Assembly (NCBI GenBank): GCA_049509515.1
Contig: JBEKZV010000019.1
Span: forward strand, 1-64,000
Reading direction: 5' to 3'
Source: JBEKCP01 sp049509515
GTDB lineage: Bacteria > Planctomycetota > Planctomycetia > Pirellulales > Thermoguttaceae
Length of the DNA stretch: 64,000 bases
The position numbers were made by a program, and so were the translations under genes. Each line of letters starts with the position of its first letter. The stretch's first letter is position 1. Shown in pieces: positions 41,852-51,546 of the stretch. The notes below the pieces were generated by a model. It searched no databases and was not told the DNA's origin. It was given only the letters and a program-made list of their open reading frames with translations.

Positions 41852-42822
41852 GGACTAATATCGTCCCTGGCGAGGGGCGAGGGACACGGAGACACGGGGA
41901 CGCAGAGACACGGAGACGCGGGGATGCGGGGAGGGGCCCGCCTTACACGTCTCCGCGTCGCCGGGTCCCCACGTCTCTGCGTCTCTGCTGCCTGGCTGCC
42001 GCAGCCCTGGCGGCGGTGCTTGCCGGCGTCCTTGCCCGGCCGGCCGCCGCCGACCAAGACGAGCCCCCGCCGCCGGGCTTCGAGGGCGCCACGATCATCA
42101 GCAAGCCCGACGCTCAAGTGCCGCTGGACCTGGAGTTCCAGGACGAGGAGGGCCAGACGGTCCGGCTGGGCGACTATTTCCAGCCGGGCCGCCCCATGCT
42201 GCTGGGGATGATCTTCTTCCGCTGTAGCGGGCTGTGCATGCCGACGCTTGCCGGCGAGGCGCACGCCCTGGGAGGACTGACGCTTGTGCCGGGCAGGGAC
42301 TACGAGATCGTGACGGTCAGTTTCGATCCGACGGACGGCCCGCAGACAGCCGCGGCGAAGAAGGCGGAGTACGCGGCGATGCTCGCCAAGCCGGAGGCGG
42401 CCGCCGCCTGGCACTTCCTCACCAGCCGCCGCGCGGCCGCGGCCCGGGCGCTGGGCGATACCATCGGCTTCGGCTACAAGCTCGATCCCAAGAGCGAGAT
42501 GTACCTGCACCAGGCGGGGCTGTACGTCTGCACGCCGGAGGGCCGCGTATCGCGGGTCCTCCAGGGCGTCGTGTTCGACCCCGACTTGCTCCGCGACTCG
42601 CTCGTGTTCGCCTCCGAGGGGAAGATCGGCCGCGGGCTGCTGGGCGCGGCCCTCTCCTGCGGCCTGTTGAACTACGATCCGGCCAGCGGCAAGTACATTT
42701 GGGCGGCCGTGGCCATCATGCGCGTCACCGGGATCCTGACGGTGCTGGTCCTCGGCACGGTCATCGGCACGCTTGTGTATCGCGATGCGCGAAGAAAAAA
42801 AATGGAGAAATCTCCTGTTTAG
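41848..42822 (+). CDS. SCO1/SenC family copper chaperone for cytochrome oxidase
   Basis: The 324-residue protein carries the SCO thioredoxin fold with copper ligands in RCSGLC (Cys126 and Cys130) and LHQAG (His221), and ends with a membrane helix (about 289-310). It delivers copper to the CuA site of subunit II, encoded next. The GTG start at 41848 has AGGAGG 6 bases upstream and overlaps the preceding gene. Because of this, a facing repeat pair (41881-41987, GACACGGAGACACGGGGACG type) is translated as an odd Arg-rich N-terminus before the hydrophobic signal LAAAALAAVLAGVLA. Confidence 0.93.
   Translation: MRTNIVPGEGRGTRRHGDAETRRRGDAGRGPPYTSPRRRVPTSLRLCCLAAAALAAVLAGVLARPAAADQDEPPPPGFEGATIISKPDAQVPLDLEFQDEEGQTVRLGDYFQPGRPMLLGMIFFRCSGLCMPTLAGEAHALGGLTLVPGRDYEIVTVSFDPTDGPQTAAAKKAEYAAMLAKPEAAAAWHFLTSRRAAAARALGDTIGFGYKLDPKSEMYLHQAGLYVCTPEGRVSRVLQGVVFDPDLLRDSLVFASEGKIGRGLLGAALSCGLLNYDPASGKYIWAAVAIMRVTGILTVLVLGTVIGTLVYRDARRKKMEKSPV
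41881..41987. repeat. facing GACACGGAGAC repeats inside the sco 5' coding region
   Basis: Left arm 41881-41922 and right arm 41948-41987 (CGTCTCCGCGTCGCCGGGTC...) are imperfect complements. They lie after the sco start codon and stay open in frame. Confidence 0.85.
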
Positions 42823-42959
42823 CGGGCGACCAAGCTTCGCACAGTGCCCTGCCCGCCGTTTGATTTTCGGAAAAGGCCGTGCTGCCAAACGGCGCACCCA
42901 AAGGGTACCCGGCCCGCCCGCTAAACTGTCCCGCCCAACTGACGGCTCGGAAACGCACG

Positions 42960-44069
42960 ATGAACCTCATGCCTCCGCATCTCGTGGCCCAAGCGACGTT
43001 CTGGCTGGAGCCGGCCGCATCCACGTCGGCCCAGCGGCACGACGTGGTGTTCTATACGGTGCTCTACACCACCGCCTGTTTCTTCCTGGTGGTGGTCGGC
43101 CTGATGCTCCTGTTCGTCGTTCTCTACCGCCGGCGGAAGGAGGGGGAGGATCGGCACGGACCGACCCACAACACGGCCCTGGAGGTGATCTGGACCGGCG
43201 TGCCGCTGGTGGCAGTGACGGTGATCTTCGTGATGGGTTTCCACGGGTTCCTGGCTCTCGACACCCCCCCCTCCGACGCCGACGTGATCGAGGTGGAGGC
43301 GCGGCAGTGGGCCTTCGCGTTCACCTACCCCAACGGGGCCAGCAGCGAGAACCTGTACCTGCGGCTCGGGCGCCCGGTGATCGTCCAGCTCCATTCCAAG
43401 GACGTGCTGCACTCGCTGTACATCCCCGCCTTCCGCGTGCAGCGGAACGCGGTGCCGGGGCGGACCGAGCAGTTGTGGTTCCAACCCACGGAGCTGGGCA
43501 GCTACTACGCCTTTTGCAGCCAGTACTGCGGCAACGGCCACTCGCGGATGAACGCCCAGGTCGAAGTGCTCGACGAGACCGCCTACTGGGCCAAGCTCTC
43601 GGCGCTGGCCAACATCTTCATCGACCCGGAAACGAAGAAGCCGCTGCCGTATGCCGAGGTCGGCAAGAAGCTCGCCAAGGCCAACGGCTGCGGCCAGTGC
43701 CACTCCGTCGACGGCTCGCTGGGCCAGGGGCCGACCTGGCAGGGGCTCTACAAGCGGGACACGGAGTTCTCTTTCCCCGCCGGCTACACGCTCTCGGCCG
43801 CCGACAGCGACGCGAAGTGGGAGGCCTACCTCCGCGAGTCGATCCTCGACCCCGGGGCGAAGATCGTCCGCGGATACCAGAACATCATGCAGTCCTTTGC
43901 CGATCGCTTCAGCGGCTCGGCGGCCAAGGACCAGAAACTGACGGCCTTGGTGGAATACATCAAGAGCCTGGACAACCATGGGCCCGGCGGCAAGCCCGAG
44001 TATTACCACCCGCTGCCGCTGCCCAAGGCCACGCCGGCGGCTAAACCGAAGGGCGACGCGAAAGGCTGA
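42960..44069 (+). CDS. ctaC: cytochrome c oxidase subunit II with fused cytochrome c (caa3 type)
   Basis: The 369-residue protein has two membrane helices (about 26-50 and 66-88), a CuA cupredoxin domain with FCSQYCGNGHSRM (Cys186, Cys190, His194, Met197) and HSLYIPAF, then a fused cytochrome c domain with CGQCH at 244-248. The fusion marks a caa3-type oxidase that takes electrons through its own haem. A Pro/Lys tail follows. ATG 42960 starts the normal N-terminus; the frame is open further upstream through repeat-like DNA. Confidence 0.95.
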   Translation: MNLMPPHLVAQATFWLEPAASTSAQRHDVVFYTVLYTTACFFLVVVGLMLLFVVLYRRRKEGEDRHGPTHNTALEVIWTGVPLVAVTVIFVMGFHGFLALDTPPSDADVIEVEARQWAFAFTYPNGASSENLYLRLGRPVIVQLHSKDVLHSLYIPAFRVQRNAVPGRTEQLWFQPTELGSYYAFCSQYCGNGHSRMNAQVEVLDETAYWAKLSALANIFIDPETKKPLPYAEVGKKLAKANGCGQCHSVDGSLGQGPTWQGLYKRDTEFSFPAGYTLSAADSDAKWEAYLRESILDPGAKIVRGYQNIMQSFADRFSGSAAKDQKLTALVEYIKSLDNHGPGGKPEYYHPLPLPKATPAAKPKGDAKG

Positions 44070-44136
44070 AAGAATGGGAAGGCGATGTCCGCTGAATCGT
44101 CCTCGCGCTTCAGGAACGTTATTCGGGGAGATCTCT

Positions 44137-44235
44137 CGCGCAAAGGCGCCAAGCCGCAAAGGGAAGTCTAAATTGAGATGATGAATATCGCCGAGCGCTG
44201 CTTTGCGGCTTCGCGCCTTTGCGCCTTTGCGTGAG
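44137..44235. repeat. CGCAAAGGCGCCAAG inverted pair between ctaC and ctaD
   Basis: Arms 44137-44165 and 44210-44235 face each other and belong to the family at 25047 and 39011. The gap of 189 bp has no gene. Confidence 0.88.
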
Positions 44236-44258
44236 AATAACCAACACACACCGCAGCC

Positions 44259-45952
<1,694 letters not shown>

Positions 45953-45956
<4 letters not shown>

Positions 45957-45994
45957 GGTGGGTCGAGCGCAGCGAGCCCCACCCCACAGAGGGC
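45953..45994. repeat. GTAGGGTGGG hairpin at the ctaD stop
   Basis: GTAGGGTGGGTCGAGCGCAG faces AGCGAGCCCCACCCC. The TAG stop of ctaD (45954-45956) lies in the left arm and the GAGGG site for ctaE directly after the right arm. Confidence 0.85.
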
Positions 45995-46000
45995 ACAACC

Positions 46001-46858
46001 ATGACCGAACCTGCCGCCCACGCCCAAGACCCCCGCAGCGATCCGTGGCACTTGGCCCATCACTTCACTACGCCGCGGCAGCAATTCGACTCGGGAAAGC
46101 TCGGCATCTGGCTGTTCCTGGCGACCGAGATCCTCCTGTTCTCGGGCCTGTTTTGTGCCTACGCGGTGTTCCGCGCCAATCATCCGGAAGTCTTCGTCTA
46201 CGCCCACTTGTACCTGTCGAAGCCGCTGGGGGCCCTGAACACGCTGATCCTCATTTTCAGCAGTTTCACGATGGCCTCGGCGGTGCGGGCCGCGCAGTTG
46301 GGCCAGACCCGCTGGCTGGTGCGACTGTTGGCCGTGACCCTCGTCTGCGCCGGGGCGTTCTTGTGCGTGAAATTCATCGAGTACAAGGCGAAATGGGAAG
46401 AGGGACTACTGACCGGGGCGCGCTACCGGCCGGAGGCCCCGCCGCCCGGCGCCGACGTGCCGAAAGAGGCCGCGATTCCCCGCGCAAGGCCCGCACCGAA
46501 ACCGGCGCCGGTCGACGGCCTGCTCGTCGAGCGCTCGACGATCGCCCCGGCGGCGGTCGGCCCGAGCGGGCTGGCGCCCGCGTGGCTGGCCGGGGAACCC
46601 GCCCATCCGCCCTTGGAGTGGCGCGGCCCGGAACCGTACAACGTCCAGGTGTTCTTCAGCTTCTACTTCGTCATGACGGGCCTGCACGGCATCCACGTGC
46701 TCGGGGGCATGGCCGCAATCGGGTGGGTCCTGGTGCGGGCCCGCCGCGGCGAGTTCGGCCCGCAGTACTTCAGCCCGGTGGATTTTACCGGCCTGTATTG
46801 GCACCTGGTCGACCTGATCTGGATATTTCTGTTCCCCCTGTTGTACCTGATCACCTGA
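46001..46858 (+). CDS. ctaE: cytochrome c oxidase subunit III
   Basis: The 285-residue membrane protein has the subunit III helices: KLGIWLFLATEILLFSGLFC, NTLILIFSSFTMASAVRAAQ and, at the end, FYFVMTGLHGIHVLGGMAAI and DFTGLYWHLVDLIWIFLFPL. Between the third and fourth helices lies an insert of about 80 residues rich in Pro and Ala (RPAPKPAPVDGLLVE) that most subunit III proteins lack. GAGGG lies 8 bases before ATG 46001. It is followed by ctaF after 12 bp. Confidence 0.95.
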   Translation: MTEPAAHAQDPRSDPWHLAHHFTTPRQQFDSGKLGIWLFLATEILLFSGLFCAYAVFRANHPEVFVYAHLYLSKPLGALNTLILIFSSFTMASAVRAAQLGQTRWLVRLLAVTLVCAGAFLCVKFIEYKAKWEEGLLTGARYRPEAPPPGADVPKEAAIPRARPAPKPAPVDGLLVERSTIAPAAVGPSGLAPAWLAGEPAHPPLEWRGPEPYNVQVFFSFYFVMTGLHGIHVLGGMAAIGWVLVRARRGEFGPQYFSPVDFTGLYWHLVDLIWIFLFPLLYLIT

Positions 46859-46870
46859 AAGGCCCGCGCG

Positions 46871-47260
46871 ATGGCGTCCTACTCCGGCGTGGAACCAGCG
46901 GCGGCCGATTCTTCGCACCTGGGGCACGTCGTGCCGCTGGGGGTGCTGGCCGCCGTATGGGGCGCGTTGGTGGCGCTGACGGTCCTGACCGTCGCCGCGG
47001 CCGGCGTGGACCTGGGGAACCTGAACCTGTACATCGCCCTGGCCATCGCCGGCGTCAAGGCCGCCCTGGTGGTGCTGTACTTCATGCACCTCCGCTACGA
47101 CCGGCCGTTTCTGCTGGTGGTGTTCCTCGGGTGCCTGGCGTTCGTGGTGCTGTTCATCTCGCTGGCGATGACCGACGCCCGGGCGTACGCCCCGTCGCTG
47201 GTGCCCGGCCAGGCGCCGTCGATGAAGGACGTCCACACGCCCTTCGGAACGGGTGATTAG
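46871..47260 (+). CDS. ctaF: cytochrome c oxidase subunit IV (CtaF/CoxD type)
   Basis: The 129-residue protein has three membrane helices and the mark of the prokaryotic subunit IV family: LNLYIALAIAGVKAALVVLY followed by FMHLRYDRPF. It stabilises the oxidase core. It is the last gene of the plus-strand act-cta run, and its 3' end overlaps the 3' end of the convergent ctaB by 4 bp. Confidence 0.93.
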   Translation: MASYSGVEPAAADSSHLGHVVPLGVLAAVWGALVALTVLTVAAAGVDLGNLNLYIALAIAGVKAALVVLYFMHLRYDRPFLLVVFLGCLAFVVLFISLAMTDARAYAPSLVPGQAPSMKDVHTPFGTGD

Positions 47261-48180
47261 GGGTTGGCGAGGGGCGCAGCCGCTTGCGGCTTCGCACCAG
47301 CGTGGACAAATGGAACGGCCGCTTGCGGCTTCGCAGCGTCGGCCACCCACACCGCCAGCAGCAGGGGCAGATACGCCAGGCTGGCCCAGAAGACGCGGCG
47401 GGCGTGCCGCCGCGCCCGCGACGTGTGAAGCTGTAAGGCCAGCAGGAAGAACCCCAGGCCCAGCGCCAGCGAGGCCGCGCCGAACAGGCACCCCGCCCGC
47501 CCGAAGAACGTCACGGCCAACCCCAGCGGCATGAGGGCCAACGCGTAGAGGACAATGGCCAGGCACGTCAGCCGGCCGCTGGAGTCGATCACCGGCAGCA
47601 TCCGGTAGCCGGCCCGCATGTAGTCGGCCCGATAGAGCCAGACGAACGAGAGGGAGTGCGGGACCTGCCAGAGGAGGAGCGTGGTCCCCAGCAGGGCGGC
47701 CCCGAGCGAGAGTCCGCGGCCGGCAGCGGCCCAGCCCATCAGCGGCGGCACGGCCCCGCACACCGCGCCGACCAGCGTGCTGGTCGAGGTCCGCGGCTTC
47801 AGGGGCGTGTAGAGCGCCGCGTACACCAGCAGGTTCGCCAGTCCCAGCGCGGCCGTCAGCGGATTGACCCGCTCGTTGAGGACCAGGATTCCGGCTGCCC
47901 CGGTCACCAGGGCGAAGGCCAGGGCGTGCGGGCGGGAGATCTGCCCGGAGGGGAGCGGGCGGCCGCGGGTCCGCTCCATCTTCGCGTCGCGATCGATCTC
48001 CAGGAGTTGGTTGAGCGCCGAGGCCCCCGCAGCCGCCAAAGCGGTGCCCAAGACCACCCATCCCAGCCGGGTCCAGTCGATCGGCCGCGGCGCGGCAAGA
48101 ATGTATCCCACCGCGGTGGTCATCAGCACCATCGCGGTCACCCGGATCTTCGCCAATTCCAGGTAGTGCTTGCAAATCAT
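47257..48180 (-). CDS. ctaB: haem O synthase (protohaem IX farnesyltransferase)
   Basis: The 307-residue enzyme is a UbiA-type prenyltransferase with about nine helices. The first Asp-rich motif is NQLLEIDRDAKMERTRGRPL and the second is YRADYMRAGYRMLPVID. It attaches a farnesyl group to haem b, the first step to haem A for the oxidase next door. The last 25 residues include two copies of AKPQAA, encoded by the GCCGCTTGCGGCTTCGCA repeat. It is divergent from ctaA across 56 bp. Confidence 0.95.
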   Translation of the reverse strand: MICKHYLELAKIRVTAMVLMTTAVGYILAAPRPIDWTRLGWVVLGTALAAAGASALNQLLEIDRDAKMERTRGRPLPSGQISRPHALAFALVTGAAGILVLNERVNPLTAALGLANLLVYAALYTPLKPRTSTSTLVGAVCGAVPPLMGWAAAGRGLSLGAALLGTTLLLWQVPHSLSFVWLYRADYMRAGYRMLPVIDSSGRLTCLAIVLYALALMPLGLAVTFFGRAGCLFGAASLALGLGFFLLALQLHTSRARRHARRVFWASLAYLPLLLAVWVADAAKPQAAVPFVHAGAKPQAAAPLANP

Positions 48181-48236
48181 GGCGGCCGGGCACTATAACG
48201 GTTTGTGGCTACCTTACGATCATACGAGAGCCGACC

Positions 48237-49718
48237 GTGTCAGTGCAACTGGACGAGCCGCCTAGATGCGAAATTGCCGGCGGCCGTGCCGGCCCCGGCG
48301 ACCTGCTGGCGCTGGGGTTCGGCACCACGGTGGCGACGTGGGCCGTCGGTTACTTGGGCCACATGCCGCTTGTCCGGCAACCGACCGCCGTCCTGGTCGG
48401 GCTGATGCTCGGGTGCCTCGTGGCGGGAGGCTGGGCCGCCGGCCGGTACACCCGCCGCGGCATGTTGGGCGGCACCTGGGTGGGATTGATCTCGGCTGCA
48501 CTCGACCTGCTGATCTTCGGCAGCCTGCTGGCCCAGGCCGGCACCGGACCCTCGGTCCCCGGCGTCTGGCTCTGGATACCCGGCTGGTTCCTGCTGAGCA
48601 TTACCCTGGCGGCGACAGGTTGTGCCGCGGGGGCAAGGCGGAGGGCAAGATGCAAGTCTCAAGTCTCAGGTCTCAAATCTCAAATTGAAGAGCCGGGCCC
48701 CAACTGGACGGCTGCGCTGGCCTGGGTCGCCTCTGCCGCGACGGTGATGCTGCTGGCCGCGGGGGGGCTGGTGACCGGCTTCCGCGCCGGGATGGCGGTG
48801 CCCGACTGGCCCAATACCTTCCGCTCGAACATGTTCCTCTACCCGTTGGCACAGATGACGGGTGGCATCTTCTACGAGCACGCCCACCGACTCCTGGGCA
48901 CGTTGGCCGGCGCGGCCACACTGGCCCTGGCCGTCGAGATGACTCTCCGTCTGCGACCCCCCACCCTCTCCGTTGGGTGGCACGCCCTGAGGAAGGAAGG
49001 GCGTGGAAGGCCCGCGAAACTCGTGGTGCTGGTATGGCTCCTCGGCACGGCCGTGGCGGTCCAGGGCGTTTTCGGCGGCCTGCGGGTCGTCCACGACAGC
49101 CATTGCCTGGCGGTGGTCCACGGGTTCTTCGCACACGCCATTCTCGGCGGCCTGGTGGCCGTCGCCGCCATGCTCTCGCGGATCCCGCCGACGCGGGCAC
49201 CACCGGGCACCGTCGCGCAGCGATGGTCGGTGTGGTCGGCGGGCTTTTCACGCAGGCGTTGTCCCTTCGCCGTGCTGGCGGTGGGCGCCATCCTCCTGCA
49301 AACCCTGCTGGGAACACTGGTGCGACAACTGAACCTGGGGCTCCTGAGCCACGTAATGCTCGCCGTGGGGGTCGTACTGACCTCGCTGGGGGCAGCCATC
49401 CACGCCTGGCGGCCGAGCCTCGGACCGCCGTTGGCACGGCGGTGCGGAATCGCCCTGCTCCTCTTGCTCGTGGTGCAGATCCACCTGGGGTTGGTGGCGG
49501 TGGTGTTCCGCACCCCGGCGGTCGGCGCCTCGCCGACCTCGGCGGCGCTGGAGGCCGCAGGGGGCCGGCTGCCGGTCGAGCCGCTGCCGGCGCTGGCGAC
49601 GACCGCGCACCAGACCATGGCTGCGGTGCTGTTGGCGCTGGCGGTCGTGCTGGCCGTCTGGGCCTGGCCGGCCGGGCCTGCGAAGCCGCAAGCGGCGCTC
49701 GATCGGCAGAATCCATGA
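48237..49718 (+). CDS. ctaA: haem A synthase with an extra N-terminal membrane domain
   Basis: The 493-residue protein has an N-terminal domain of about four helices (residues 20-132) that typical CtaA proteins lack, then a CtaA/COX15 domain with paired-His helices: EHAHRLLGTLAG, HDSHCLAVVHGFFAH, LLSHVMLAVGVV and TTAHQTMAAVL. It oxidises haem O to haem A. The linker at about 137-152 (CKSQVSGLKSQIEEP) is encoded by AAGTCTCAAGTCTCAGGTCT repeats. The C-terminus AKPQAALDRQNP comes from another repeat. The start is GTG at 48237; its ribosome site is weak. Confidence 0.93.
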   Translation: MSVQLDEPPRCEIAGGRAGPGDLLALGFGTTVATWAVGYLGHMPLVRQPTAVLVGLMLGCLVAGGWAAGRYTRRGMLGGTWVGLISAALDLLIFGSLLAQAGTGPSVPGVWLWIPGWFLLSITLAATGCAAGARRRARCKSQVSGLKSQIEEPGPNWTAALAWVASAATVMLLAAGGLVTGFRAGMAVPDWPNTFRSNMFLYPLAQMTGGIFYEHAHRLLGTLAGAATLALAVEMTLRLRPPTLSVGWHALRKEGRGRPAKLVVLVWLLGTAVAVQGVFGGLRVVHDSHCLAVVHGFFAHAILGGLVAVAAMLSRIPPTRAPPGTVAQRWSVWSAGFSRRRCPFAVLAVGAILLQTLLGTLVRQLNLGLLSHVMLAVGVVLTSLGAAIHAWRPSLGPPLARRCGIALLLLLVVQIHLGLVAVVFRTPAVGASPTSAALEAAGGRLPVEPLPALATTAHQTMAAVLLALAVVLAVWAWPAGPAKPQAALDRQNP

Positions 49719-50049
49719 GCTTCCCCGGCCGCAAGCGGCGCTCGATCGGCAAAATCCGTAAACTTCCCCGGCCCGCACGGTCGAAATCTAACGGTGTGGC
49801 TTGATTCTGCGGGACTTGACGCCTACGATAGCAGGCGCAAGGGGAGCGCGGGCGGGTTGCCATGAATTCTCGCCGATTCTTCGTTCCGGACTGTTATTGC
49901 GCGTGTCGCTGTCCGGTCGTTTGACCGGACAGCCCCAACGCCTCTCTCCGCCCCGACTGTTGTTTTGCGATTCCCATCCGGGTTAGGGTTCGCGCGATCC
50001 CACCGGATTTCGATTGGCTCTTCACCCACGCCCTCTGGAGGCGCATCCC
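49719..50049. other. gene-free region upstream of cysE with a hairpin
   Basis: The 331-bp gap begins with two copies of GCAAGCGGCGCTCGATCGGC (one at the ctaA end, one at 49733). At 49909-49932 CTGTCCGGTC and GACCGGACAG form a perfect 10-bp stem with a GTTT loop. It could be part of the cysE leader. No gene or known riboswitch is seen. Confidence 0.6.
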
Positions 50050-51003
50050 ATGGCAACCGACATTCGCATCAAAGAGGCCCTGCCCGAACTGACCGAGCGG
50101 CTCGTGCAGAACTACGCGGAAGAGGGCACGCTCACGCACCTGGGGCATTGCCCGCTGCCCAACTACGAAGTGGTCGTCGAGGCGATCGAGAGCCTGAAGG
50201 ACATCCTCTACCCCGGCTATCGCCGCCGCGACGGCCTGCACGTGGGCAACGTGACCTATCACGTGGGCGACGTGATCGACCGCCTGCACGACCAGTTGAC
50301 CGAGCAGATTGCCCGGGCCCTGCGGCACGAGGCGGGCAAGGGCCCGGACTGCGGCCCCGCCGAGCGGGCCGATTACGAGGCCCTCGGCCAGGCGAAGACC
50401 GCCGCCTTCCTCTCACAACTGCCCGAGCTGCGCAAGGCCCTGGCCATGGACGTGCGGGCGGCCTACGACGGCGACCCGGCCTGCAAGTCGCTCGACGAGG
50501 TGATCTTCTGCTATCCCGGACTGGAGGCCGTGACCGTCCATCGCCTGGCCCACCTGCTCCACCGCCTGCAGGTGCCGCTCATCCCGCGGATGATGACCGA
50601 ATGGGCCCACAGCCGCACCGGGATCGACATCCATCCCGGGGCCAAGATCGGGCGGCACTTCTTCATCGACCACGGCACCGGCGTGGTGATCGGCGAGACG
50701 ACCGAGATCGGCGATTGGGTGAAGCTCTACCAGGGGGTGACGCTCGGCGCGCTGAGCTTCGCCACGGACGCCGAGGGGAACCTCGTCCGCGGCACCAAGC
50801 GCCATCCGACCCTCGAAGACCACGTGGTGATCTACGCCAACGCCACCGTGCTGGGCGGCAAGACGGTGATCGGCCACCACGCGGTCGTCGGCTCCAGCGT
50901 GTGGCTGACCTCCTCAGTGGCCCCGTATACGACGGTGATCCTCGAGAAGCCCCGGCTGCACATGCACGATCCCGAGTGGGGGGCCGACTCGTTCTCGATC
51001 TGA
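50050..51003 (+). CDS. cysE: serine O-acetyltransferase
   Basis: The 317-residue enzyme makes O-acetylserine, the precursor of cysteine. The N-terminal helical domain (residues 1-170) is longer than in E. coli CysE and is of the SAT/EpsC type. The C-terminal left-handed beta helix has GIDIHPGAKIGRHFFIDHGT, VVIGETTEIGDWVKLYQGVT and the active-site His pair. The tail (PRLHMHDPEWGADSFSI) is longer than in short EpsC forms. ATG 50050 has GGAGG about 8 bases upstream. It stands alone between ctaA and the convergent atp operon. Confidence 0.95.
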   Translation: MATDIRIKEALPELTERLVQNYAEEGTLTHLGHCPLPNYEVVVEAIESLKDILYPGYRRRDGLHVGNVTYHVGDVIDRLHDQLTEQIARALRHEAGKGPDCGPAERADYEALGQAKTAAFLSQLPELRKALAMDVRAAYDGDPACKSLDEVIFCYPGLEAVTVHRLAHLLHRLQVPLIPRMMTEWAHSRTGIDIHPGAKIGRHFFIDHGTGVVIGETTEIGDWVKLYQGVTLGALSFATDAEGNLVRGTKRHPTLEDHVVIYANATVLGGKTVIGHHAVVGSSVWLTSSVAPYTTVILEKPRLHMHDPEWGADSFSI

Positions 51004-51005
51004 GC

Positions 51006-51059
51006 GCGGCGGGGGGTACGAAGCCGCCAGCGGCTGCGACGGAGGGCAAGCCCCGCCGC
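51006..51059. repeat. GC-rich hairpin between cysE and atpC
   Basis: GCGGCGGGG (51006-51014) pairs with CCCCGCCGC (51051-51059), enclosing AAGCCGCCAGCGGCT. It lies between two convergent genes and could end transcription from either side, but there is no T run. Confidence 0.5.
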
Positions 51060-51084
51060 TAAAGCCAATCCAAAATCCAAAATC

Positions 51085-51495
51085 TCAGGTCCCCGCCGCT
51101 TCCCGCCGCCGTGCCACCCGCAACTGGCCGTGGCACTGGCAGAGCGTCCGCTGTCGAGCGTCGAGCAGCTCGGGCGTCCTGGCCGGCCGCTCTTGGGCCG
51201 TCGCCAACTGCTCCCGGACCACCGCGGCGTCGATCGCCTCGGCGGCAATCACCCGGGGGCTGAGCACCGAGACCACGTCGCCGAGCACCTCGACGAACCC
51301 GCCTTCGACGTAGTAGCGCTCGATCCGCCCGCCGGCGGTGATCCGCATTTCTCCGCAGCCCAGCCGGCCCACCAGCGGCGTGTGGCCCCGGGCAATCCCG
51401 ATCTCGCCGTCGAAGAGCGTCACCGTCACGAACTCGGCCGGCGAGTCGCGGACGGTTCGCTCGGGCGTTACCAGGATGCAGCGGAGGTCGGGCAT
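51085..51495 (-). CDS. atpC: F1 ATP synthase epsilon subunit
   Basis: The 136-residue protein has the beta-sandwich N-terminus (LRCILVTPERTVRDSPAEFV and GEIGIARGHTPLVGRLGCGE) and a C-terminal helical hairpin. It links the gamma shaft to the c-ring and can brake ATP hydrolysis. The last residues (RVARRREAAGT) are basic. It is the last gene of the operon, 51 bp after atpD; this gap holds a GCCGCTCGCGGCTTCGCAG repeat. Confidence 0.95.
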   Translation of the reverse strand: MPDLRCILVTPERTVRDSPAEFVTVTLFDGEIGIARGHTPLVGRLGCGEMRITAGGRIERYYVEGGFVEVLGDVVSVLSPRVIAAEAIDAAVVREQLATAQERPARTPELLDARQRTLCQCHGQLRVARRREAAGT

Positions 51496-51546
51496 GTGAA
51501 GGGATTTCGAAGTTCAGGTTTCAGCCGCTCGCGGCTTCGCAGGTTC

